From contig NC_054757.1 in the NCBI RefSeq assembly GCF_018143015.1, positions 3,396,001-3,460,000 on the forward strand: DNA of 64,000 nucleotides, given 5' to 3'. How positions within the stretch are numbered: the stretch's first letter is position 1; each line of letters starts with the position of its first letter. Under the pieces are notes generated by a model. The model was not told the DNA's origin and did no database searches. It saw only the letters and a program-made list of their open reading frames with translations. Source of the DNA: Lytechinus variegatus. Lineage: Eukaryota; Echinodermata; Echinoidea; Temnopleuroida; Toxopneustidae. A program made the translations under genes and the position numbers. Below, piece by piece: positions 61,101 through 64,000 of the stretch.

Positions 61101-61933
61101 CTTTGACCTACATAACTTAGAAATATCACAACTTTAACTGAAAGAGCTTTTGTTGTATGGGTGCATCCAAGCATCAAAACAAAACATCGTACCACAATGT
61201 GCCAGACAGATACACTATGACTATGCAAAATTACAAATAGTACTAGTTTACTGATCAATCCTTTATTTATTCTCATGTTTGTTCCTTTCTTGGGTAGCTG
61301 AGGACTCCATTAATCTGCTATTAATAAAGAAATACTTGAGAATTCAGTTTGCATATACTTTTTCTAAAAACTCTGAAAAGGCAATAAGTGTTCGGAATTT
61401 GAACCACAGTAAAACAGCATCTATTAAGCAGGCCCCTTACACACAGATACTTGGGTGGTCATATTGGATTCTGTAAAAAGTCACTTTGAGATCGTTACTA
61501 CAACTGGCATTTACCTTTAAAAACAAATTATAATAGAAACTGAATAGAAGAAATACTGTGTACTTTGTGCCTAGGGTTTCAGAAAGCTTTTTGTAAATTT
61601 AATACGGGAATAACTGGTGAACCACTCGTGTGCAACTGTTCGTCAGATTGTCCGTCAGTTATCATCAGCTTAAGATGAATTTAGATCTTTTTAGATCAAA
61701 GTTCTCAAAATTTGATATTCATAGATGTGCACTGCATTTTTTGGTAAAACAGGGAAATGTTGGAGTACATGTATCTGATTTCACAATAGAACAAGTGACC
61801 AGCTGCTTGTAAAGTCATGATTAACATACAAACAACTTCATAAAAACAGCCCATGAGAAGGTGGTGTACTTACGATGTTTTCCCGCTCCCAGTGGGTCCT
61901 AGGATGGCATTCATTCCACATCCAAACACTCCC
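26428..61933 (-). CDS. ABCG2-like half ABC transporter (15 exons, Walker A to stop; 5' end not in window)
   Basis: Plasma-membrane efflux half-transporter of the ABCG2 type, expected to work as a dimer exporting drugs, conjugates or urate-like solutes. Exons, 5' to 3': 61933-61874, 56938-56824, 55297-55146, 46367-46210, 45573-45422, 43754-43635, 37664-37462, 36402-36337, 35005-34920, 34103-34014, 32870-32746, 30449-30295, 28511-28422, 27454-27393, 26575-26428. Introns are GT-AG and phases agree, giving 593 residues if one missing base is allowed in exon 3. Numbered from the first full codon: Walker [10 protein letters not shown] 12-20, CSGYVVQDDVV 52-62, signature VSGGERKR 118-125, Walker B LFLDE 139-143, H-loop H175. 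Six membrane segments occupy about 343-593. R410 matches human ABCG2 Arg482. The extracellular loop has C537, NIT glycosylation site 540-542 and C545. ABCG1/4 and white are less likely because SGYVVQDD and the N-terminal ATPase with long loop fit ABCG2. Confidence 0.92.
26631..27016. mobile_element. TTAA-ended MITE family B (full palindrome), ABCG2-like last intron
   Basis: TTAAAGGACAAGACCACTCC at left and GGGGTGGACTTGACCTTTAA at right, with about 110-bp imperfect inverted arms. The most complete copy of the family in the window. It lies in the intron between exons 14 and 15. Confidence 0.8.
27393..27454 (-). CDS. ABCG2-like exon 14: extracellular loop
   Basis: A 62-nt exon encoding [20 protein letters not shown] plus two bases of a cysteine codon. 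It holds the cysteine equivalent to human Cys592 and an NIT glycosylation site. It is shorter than the human loop and has no counterpart of Cys603. Confidence 0.9.
27500..27715. repeat. Degenerate GATGAT tract
   Basis: Imperfect GATGATGAT/AATGAT repeats in the intron upstream of exon 14. Produces spurious low-complexity frames on both strands. Confidence 0.8.
27897..28025. mobile_element. Short fold-back MITE
   Basis: GGGGAGCGTTTCATCAAC at left and CATGAAACGCTCCCC at right, with an inner GACAAGTTGTCAGATC palindrome. In the intron between exons 13 and 14. Confidence 0.7.
28422..28511 (-). CDS. ABCG2-like exon 13
   Basis: A 90-nt exon encoding [16 protein letters not shown] to IIRYSVN. Matches the FSGLLVN, WLSWLQYFSIPRY region of human ABCG2, the end of span 5 and re-entry helices. 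Acceptor attag and donor gtaagt. Confidence 0.92.
28748..28932. mobile_element. Fold-back MITE, TTTCATAAAGCTGTT family
   Basis: Arms GTTAAGAGCGACTTTAAGAA and its near complement TTCTTAAAGTCACTCTTAAC, with outer ends TTTCATAAAG and CTTTATGAAA. Relatives at 33097, 61572 and 63809. Confidence 0.7.
29745..30010. mobile_element. Fold-back element with about 100-bp arms
   Basis: The left arm (gcatttactacggggaaac ... agttggtgg) matches the complement of the right arm ending near gtttcaccacagtaaatac, with about 15-20 percent mismatches. It lies in the intron between exons 12 and 13. Confidence 0.65.
30295..30449 (-). CDS. ABCG2-like exon 12: membrane spans 4 and 5 (start)
   Basis: A 155-nt exon encoding [17 protein letters not shown] to AASNIIMF. 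Two hydrophobic stretches separated by IKVGIVS. A tRNA-derived SINE lies about 50 bp upstream of its acceptor. Confidence 0.9.
30500..30790 (+). mobile_element. tRNA-derived SINE
   Basis: The tRNA-like head has A-box-like TGGCCCAGTGG (30514-30524) and B box GGTTCGAATCC (30558-30568). The body has CCTTCGGCAAGAAATTTATC and CCAGGTGAGGTGAATGGGTA, and the end is an ATTATC simple-repeat tail. Orientation is opposite to the host ABCG2-like gene. The best-preserved SINE in the window. Confidence 0.8.
31362..31627 (-). mobile_element. tRNA-derived SINE (minus strand)
   Basis: Same family as 30500: B box on the minus strand (plus-strand ggatttgaacc at 31563-31573), body words gcaagaaatttatccacac and gaggcaaatgggtaccgg. 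Confidence 0.75.
32465..32661 (-). mobile_element. SINE body without tRNA head (minus strand)
   Basis: Contains the complement of the 30500 body (gcactcgacccagggtagg; cttcagcaagaaatttacc) and an (AAT)n tail at 32465-32480. Confidence 0.65.
32746..32870 (-). CDS. ABCG2-like exon 11: membrane span 3
   Basis: A 125-nt exon encoding [14 protein letters not shown] to LIYYWMI. HExxxGFYR is the ABCG motif. The arginine of FYR corresponds to human Arg482, which influences substrate choice, and is kept. LPMRxLP follows as expected. Confidence 0.92.
33097..33552. mobile_element. Fold-back MITE interrupted by a second MITE
   Basis: Outer element: GGGGATGTTTCATAAAGCTG at left, CAGCTTTATGAAACAGCCC at right. 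A different fold-back, 33289-33507, is nested inside it. Confidence 0.7.
33289..33507. mobile_element. Nested fold-back MITE
   Basis: Ends GGGGTGTGCAAGAAAC and TTTTCTTGCAACACCCC with arms around TTGCAATCAATCAC / TTTGCAATTGATCGCAAA. Younger than the element it interrupts. Confidence 0.7.
33645..33745 (+). mobile_element. tRNA-derived SINE head fragment
   Basis: GGCGTTGTGGTGATGACTTT, then a B-box-like GGGTTCGACTG and GCCATGGCATG, as in the head of the 30500 element. The body is missing. Confidence 0.5.
34014..34103 (-). CDS. ABCG2-like exon 10: membrane span 2
   Basis: A 90-nt exon encoding [19 protein letters not shown] to ERKIF plus two bases. NxxALELFV(x)ER is the conserved end of span 2 in this family. 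Confidence 0.9.
34920..35005 (-). CDS. ABCG2-like exon 9: membrane span 1
   Basis: An 86-nt exon encoding [19 protein letters not shown] to AGTQN plus two bases. The hydrophobic run matches the first ABCG2 transmembrane helix, with the TQNR motif after it. Confidence 0.9.
35231..35443. mobile_element. Short element with GGCGGCGGAAGCA inverted ends
   Basis: Ends GGCGGCGGAAGCA and TGCTTCCGCCGCC. The inside has two direct copies of a stretch with TTTTGCTTGTCAAATTTTT and ATCCYAAAATTTCAGGT. Lies in the intron between exons 8 and 9. Confidence 0.65.
35510..36040 (-). pseudogene. Degenerate retroelement C-terminal fragment with inverted partner
   Basis: The minus strand at about 35570-35770 reads [15 protein letters not shown] and later [13 protein letters not shown], with stops around it; this resembles the (W)IREAIxIxxxxxxMNR end of Penelope-like or related retroelements. 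An inverted, diverged copy of its last 90 bp (ACTACCCCATCTACG) is at 35938-36032. Family assignment is tentative. Confidence 0.4.
36114..36260. mobile_element. Short fold-back MITE with GTTGCAGAAAGAGTTGC arms
   Basis: GGGGTCCGTTGCAGAAAGAG at left, CTCTTTCTGCAACGGGCCCC at right. It lies 77 bp downstream of exon 8 in the transcript sense. Confidence 0.75.
36337..36402 (-). CDS. ABCG2-like exon 8
   Basis: A 66-nt exon encoding [22 protein letters not shown], the amphipathic connecting helix before the first membrane span (compare RWVSKRSFKNLLGNP in the human protein). Acceptor attgcag and donor gtaagc. Confidence 0.85.
36669..37434. mobile_element. TTAA-ended piggyBac-like element (intron 7)
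   Basis: TTAACCTTATTTTAACTGGG at left and CTAATAAGGGTTAA at right. Poly-C and poly-G tracts lie just inside each end. The inside shares words with 44360-45133 in opposite orientation (ATAATCATACATTTATGC). 766 bp, no transposase. It ends 27 bp from the exon 7 donor and makes up most of this 1.06-kb intron. Confidence 0.65.
37462..37664 (-). CDS. ABCG2-like exon 7: linker
   Basis: A 203-nt exon encoding [17 protein letters not shown] to [10 protein letters not shown]. It is the poorly conserved, charged linker between the ATPase and membrane domains. Assigned by splice phase and position as well as by the SGFFTQ end, which matches TSFCHQ in human ABCG2. Confidence 0.82.
37740..38345 (+). pseudogene. 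Non-LTR retrotransposon 3' fragment, 1
   Basis: A frame from 37785 includes [20 protein letters not shown] and SLSYDGIKY, then TGA where a Trp is expected, then [20 protein letters not shown]. This is the CR1-like reverse transcriptase C-terminus, disabled. A UTR with TGTG-rich sequence follows. Antisense to the host gene. Confidence 0.65.
38346..38870 (+). pseudogene. Non-LTR retrotransposon 3' fragment, 2
   Basis: Reads [20 protein letters not shown], then [13 protein letters not shown] and TGA at 38485-38487, again the end of a CR1-like reverse transcriptase but from a different element than the one before it. An AT-rich UTR follows. Confidence 0.6.
38880..39060 (+). mobile_element. SINE fragment
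   Basis: Starts inside the B box (GGGATTCAAATCCCGCCATAG); body words CCTTTGGCAAGGCATTTATC and AATGGGTACCCAGAAGG. Directly precedes the 31-bp satellite. Confidence 0.6.
39090..43216. repeat. 31-bp satellite array, about 133 units
   Basis: Unit AATTCCATGCTGATTGTGAA followed by tatcgacacct, 31 bp. Variants differ mainly at the RCGCC/ACACC end. A truncated 18-bp unit occurs at about 40273 and again 638 bp later, showing a 638-bp internal duplication (20 units plus 18 bp). Lies wholly in the intron between exons 6 and 7. Three units make 93 bp, so the minus strand is open in places ([11 protein letters not shown] repeats), which is not coding. Confidence 0.95.
43635..43754 (-). CDS. ABCG2-like exon 6
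   Basis: A 120-nt exon encoding [17 protein letters not shown] and a hydrophilic linker ending in HSSVKL. NNPxDFFLD is typical of ABCG nucleotide-binding domains. Acceptor tttcag and donor gtgagt. Confidence 0.9.
43920..44172 (+). mobile_element. Truncated MITE family B
   Basis: Contains the family words CATAACTTTCTTATTTTACA and GTCGGGGTGGACTTATCC. The terminal TTAA has decayed to TCAA. Confidence 0.6.
44360..45133. mobile_element. TTAA-ended piggyBac-like element (intron 5)
   Basis: TTAACCCTATCTAGGCCGGG at left and its complement CCCGGCCTAGATAGGGTTAA at right, a near-perfect 20-bp end beginning CCCT after TTAA. Inside are GGGGGGCCTCGGAGGCCCCC-type palindromes at both ends and an AT-rich centre. 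774 bp, no transposase. Confidence 0.75.
45130..45344. mobile_element. MITE family B abutting the piggyBac-like element
   Basis: TTAAAGGACACGTCCACCCC at left, GGGATGGACTTGACG and TTTAA at right; internally deleted (215 bp). It shares the TTAA at 45130-45133 with the neighbouring element. Confidence 0.75.
45422..45573 (-). CDS. ABCG2-like exon 5: H-loop
   Basis: A 152-nt exon encoding [17 protein letters not shown] to [11 protein letters not shown]. Contains the switch histidine in SIHQPR. Acceptor attag and donor gtaatc. Confidence 0.92.
45615..46190. repeat. (TCA)n microsatellite in the intron between exons 4 and 5
   Basis: Long runs of TCATCATCA with CACCATCA and ATTATCA variants. It fills almost the whole 636-bp intron between 45574 and 46209. 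Reading it gives long poly-His, poly-Ile, poly-Ser and poly-Met frames, all spurious. Confidence 0.95.
46210..46367 (-). CDS. ABCG2-like exon 4: signature and Walker B
   Basis: Encodes [20 protein letters not shown] to SRLA plus two bases. Contains the ABC signature VSGGERKR, Walker B LFLDE and D-loop TGLD. Two donors are possible (gtgtat at 46211 or gtatgt at 46209). The second is chosen because only it keeps frame with the next exon. Confidence 0.92.
46368..47038. other. Intron sequence upstream of exon 4, nothing recognised
   Basis: AT-rich intron with a pyrimidine-rich stretch at 46570-46660. No repeat family or ORF recognised. Confidence 0.5.
47040..55130. repeat. 8.1-kb polypyrimidine minisatellite inside an ABCG2-like intron
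   Basis: The plus strand is nearly all C and T, built from about 17-22-bp words such as TCCCTCTATCTCTTCCG, CCCTCCATCCCC and CACCTCCATCCCTACACCCC. These are arranged in higher-order blocks of roughly 370-415 bp (for example the CCTCTCTCTATCTCTTCCC word at about 48890, 49275, 49676, 50067). 47040-47500 is less regular and probably the older edge. The transcribed strand product is G/A-rich. Many single-base dropouts occur between otherwise equal blocks. All three plus frames lack stops, giving open frames over 2,700 codons that are not genes. Confidence 0.95.
55146..55297 (-). CDS. ABCG2-like exon 3, with apparent one-base frameshift
   Basis: Encodes [22 protein letters not shown] and, after a frame change, [17 protein letters not shown] leading into VGTMF of the next exon. 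The frame breaks at an A6 run on the coding strand (plus-strand T6 at 55204-55209). As written, the exon reaches an in-frame TAA. One more A would restore family-like sequence and the exon phase (153 nt). The donor gtgagc lies about 15 bp from the huge C/T minisatellite, a place where assembly errors are likely. Recent pseudogenisation is the alternative. Confidence 0.85.
55298..56012. other. Intron between exons 2 and 3, nothing recognised
   Basis: AT-rich sequence with no repeat or ORF I can name. Confidence 0.5.
56013..56807. mobile_element. MITE with GGGGYGGTATTCTGRAAG ends
   Basis: Left end GGGGGGGGTATTCTGGAAAG, right end CTTTCAGAATACCGCCCC. Inner copies of TTCAGAATACCA occur at about 56615 and 56745. 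About 795 bp, no gene. It ends 16 bp from the exon 2 donor. Confidence 0.65.
56824..56938 (-). CDS. ABCG2-like exon 2
   Basis: A 115-nt exon encoding [14 protein letters not shown] to [10 protein letters not shown], directly after Walker A and including the Q-loop glutamine. The donor gtacct lies only 16 bp from the end of a transposon (see 56013-56807). Confidence 0.92.
56985..57280. mobile_element. Element with GGGCTCGAATTAA inverted ends
   Basis: Left CAGGGCTCGAATTAAC, right GGATTAATTCGAGCCCTG. The inside is made of AAGGGCA and GGCCATGGCCTTGG words. In the intron between exons 1 and 2, 47 bp upstream of the exon 2 acceptor. Confidence 0.7.
57456..57737. mobile_element. Fold-back MITE with GACCGTCTTTCGTG arms
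   Basis: GGGGCCGATTGCACGAAAGG then AAAGGACCGTCTTTCGTGT at left; ACACGAAAGACGGTCCTT at right. Loop sequence is AT-rich. Confidence 0.65.
57887..59085. repeat. Tandem triplication of a roughly 195-bp unit, split by a MITE
   Basis: The unit starts AAGGACAATATTCTTCAACC and ends CATCTTACAAACAACTT. Copies begin near 57896, 58676 and 58873; the third is altered at its end. The MITE at 58090-58677 lies exactly between units 1 and 2. Confidence 0.85.
58090..58677. mobile_element. TTAA-ended MITE family A with provable TTAA duplication
   Basis: TTAA then AGGGGAATGAAACC at left; GGTTTCATTCTCCT then TTAA at right, about 170-bp arms. The equivalent junction of units 2 and 3 (near 58869-58875) reads caacTTAAggac with one TTAA, so the empty site is in the same sequence. 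Confidence 0.9.
59385..59669 (+). mobile_element. MITE family B, partly decayed
   Basis: Contains GTTGGTCCTCATTGTCAAAT and CTGGGGTGGACTTGACC. The terminal TTAA has become CTAA. Confidence 0.6.
59670..61571. other. Intron between exons 1 and 2, no gene seen
   Basis: Contains a G-run and C-run fold-back at about 59777-59811, a CT-rich stretch at 59905-59985 and otherwise AT-rich sequence. Short frames here show no known motif. Confidence 0.5.
61572..61853. mobile_element. Diverged fold-back MITE, TTTCATAAAG family
   Basis: Ends GGGTTTCAGAAAGCTTTTTG and CAACTTCATAAAAACAGCCC. It ends about 20 bp from the Walker A exon donor. Confidence 0.5.
61874..61933 (-). CDS. ABCG2-like exon 1 in window: Walker A
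   Basis: A 60-nt exon encoding [19 protein letters not shown], the P-loop that binds ATP phosphates. Acceptor ttttag and donor gtaagt. The preceding exon must end in phase 2; I found no credible candidate to its right in the window. Confidence 0.9.
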
Positions 61934-62447
61934 CTAAAATATCAAATTACAAAGAGAAAAATATTTATATCTAAAGCAATTATATTACTCAAATCACAAT
62001 GAATCTTTTCACATTGGCTGATTCAGAGTTGGGTATGGAGGCATAGGTCAAGATTATGACTAGCTGTTCGGCCCTTTCTGATTGGCTGATTCAGAGGTGT
62101 GGGGTAAGGGGCAAAGGTCAATGCGATGACTAGCTGATCAGCCTTTTCTCATTGGCAGATTAAAGAGTCCTGAGAAGGTTAAGGAGGTCAAATTCAACTC
62201 AATGACTAGCTGCTTGGCCTTTTCTCATTAGCTGATTAGGGGTCAAGGTAATCATTAGCCACTGGACACTCCTCCAATTTGTTCAATTTTTTTTTTGGGG
62301 GGGGCCTAGGCCCTACCTATAGATACAGTCAGGAGTTTGTAAGAACCCTTACTTTATTTTAGTTGAATAAAGCTTTTTACATGTAAATGGCTGTCTATCT
62401 TGACAGCCAATCACAAATCATAAAGCATCCTATGTCTTTTTTCAGTT

Positions 62448-62670
62448 CTATCCCAGCCATGTTGTAATTTCCTTCAGCAAGAAATTCATCCACATTTTGC
62501 TGCACTCAACCCAGGTGAGGTGAATAGGTATCTGGCAGGATTAATTCCTTGAATGCACTGAGAGCTAAAGCCGGGGTAATTATAATAATAATAAACAATG
62601 TGGCTCGGAACAGATTATTTCTAGATAGATGGTGTTATATAAATGCATGCCTATTATTATAATTATTATT
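62448..62670 (+). mobile_element. SINE body and tail
   Basis: Starts ATCCCAGCCATGTTGTAATT; body CCTTCAGCAAGAAATTCATC and CCCAGGTGAGGTGAATAGG; tail with (TATTAT)n. The head is missing. Confidence 0.7.
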
Positions 62671-62774
62671 TGACTATATACTGTATGTTTTGTTCTAGCG
62701 TTCTGTTCATTCATACAATGTTACTCTGATATTTAGTGCATACATTTCGAAAAGCTTCAGTACAGTATGTCTGT

Positions 62775-63290
62775 TTTTAAAGCAATTTCCTGACTTTACC
62801 TTAATATTCTGTTCATATACCCCCTTTTCTTAGATGACAGATGGTGTAATATAAAAAGCAAATAATAACGTTTAGTTGATGAAACAAACTCCTCGGTGAC
62901 TAATATGAACAGATGGTATATTTCATCAGCTTCACTTCATAAAGTTAGCTTCCTCCTAATTCACCTCAGAAATAAATTGTCATCAGCACGTTCACAAACA
63001 GTATTTATTTGCTTTAAAATAAAGTTGAAAAAAAGCAATTTCCCAACTTTAGCTTAATATTCTGTTTATAAATATGCCCCCTTTTCTTAGATGATAGATG
63101 GTGGTATATAAAGCAAATAATAACGTTAAGTTAGATGAAACAAACTCCTCGGTGACTGATATGAACAGATGGTATATTTCATAAGCTTCATTTCATAAAG
63201 TTAGCTTCCTCCTAATTCACATGAATTGTCATCAGCACGTTCACAAACAGCATTTATTTGCTTTACAAAAACCTGAAATATCCTTCAAAT
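62775..63290. repeat. Tandem duplication of about 255 bp
   Basis: Words such as GATGAAACAAACTCCTCGGT, ACAGATGGTATATTTCAT and TTGTCATCAGCACGTTCAC occur twice, 253-256 bp apart. No gene in it. Confidence 0.75.
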
Positions 63291-63808
63291 TTCAACCCAA
63301 AACCTGGTGCCTGGAGTTCATAAGTGCCGGATATTGTAAACCAATAAACTCTTCAAAATTTCAAGAAATGATATGTCAAAAGGAAAAGCTTCTACATAAT
63401 AAATTTCAGAGAAATTTCAATAGAAAATGCCATTTCAACTTCTAATCAATATGCAGGTTTGTACCAGCATTTCCCACCATCAGGAGGTACAATGTAGTTC
63501 ATCAATTTAAAATTTGAAGTCAGGGTCACTCACCACATAAACTAAGACCATGGCAAGCCTAGGAAGCAGCTGTACAGTGTAAAGTCTACATATTTTTTTT
63601 TGGGGGGGGGGTATTCTTGTTGTCTATTTGAACGGAAAGGAAACTCTCAGGAAATATACAGTTTAATGAAAACTAAAGAGAGGATAGAGAGAAGCAATTT
63701 CAAAACAGTTTTTTCAAAATTGGTTACAAAATGAGAAAGTTTGGAAAGGTCTCAATTTACATTCTATGGCGATCCTCAAATTGGCATTGTTGAATTTAAA
63801 GTTACAAA

Positions 63809-63992
63809 TGGCTGTTTCATTATTAGCTATTCGTAAGTTAAGAGCAACTTTACAAACGATTGGTGATCCTTTCTTACGTGCTAACTAATCACCAATGAAT
63901 ATTTAATGGTGAATATCAATATCACAAGAAAGGATCACCAGTCATTCTTAAAGTCGCTCTTAACTTACGAACAGCTTCATAAAATGGCCCCC
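63809..63992. mobile_element. Fold-back MITE, TTTCATAAAG family
   Basis: Arms CGTAAGTTAAGAGCAACTTT and AAAGTCGCTCTTAACTTACG; outer end CTTCATAAAATGGCCCC. Closest relatives at 28748 and 33097. Confidence 0.7.
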
Positions 63993-64000
63993 AGGTCTAC

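Noticed and set aside
63531..63566. Possible 36-nt minus-strand exon upstream of the Walker A exon (between ctgtacag and gtgagt)
   Set aside because: In the phase needed to join the Walker A exon it contains an in-frame TAG, and its sequence does not resemble the ABCG2 N-terminus.

Overview
This window is animal nuclear DNA. Every real gene found is split into short exons with GT-AG introns, intergenic DNA is AT-rich, and most of the sequence is introns, fold-back transposons, SINE and LINE fragments and tandem arrays. The repeat style and the tRNA-derived SINEs resemble a marine deuterostome. My best guess is an echinoderm, perhaps a sea urchin, but this is inference and not a database match. 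Scattered one-base dropouts in homopolymers and in the C/T array suggest a long-read assembly with residual indel errors.

Left part (about 1-19 kb): two tandem copies, on the + strand, of a sigma-class-like glutathione S-transferase gene. Copy 1 (exons at 915, 3597, 6265 and 6760) lacks exon 1, which should lie left of the window. Copy 2 (exons at 9866, 11902, 13160, 15971 and 16455) is complete and encodes 213 residues. Introns and 3' flanks align between the copies, so the duplicated unit is about 9.7 kb. Differences between the copies are mostly mobile-element insertions, so each copy serves as an empty-site control for the other.

Middle part (about 19-26.4 kb): no gene recognised. It holds a 40-bp tandem array, several inverted-repeat transposons, a 42-bp array whose unit carries the octamer ATGCAAAT, and a 43-bp minisatellite that runs into the last coding exon of the next gene.

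Right part (26.4-61.9 kb, - strand): one ABCG2-like half ABC transporter. Fifteen coding exons can be traced from the Walker A motif to the stop codon (593 residues). The N-terminal exon or exons are not seen and probably lie beyond the right edge. The introns carry a 4.1-kb satellite of a 31-bp unit, a (TCA)n microsatellite, an 8.1-kb almost pure pyrimidine minisatellite ending about 15 bp from a splice donor, and many MITEs. One exon has an apparent one-base frameshift in an A6 run, more likely an assembly error than a dead gene.

The GST genes (conjugation) and the ABCG2-like gene (efflux) converge. Both protein families act in detoxification, so this could be a small phase II / phase III neighbourhood, but a functional link is inference. 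No bacterial-type operon, CRISPR array or rRNA gene is present. The very long open frames over the C/T array are artefacts of stop-free repeat sequence.
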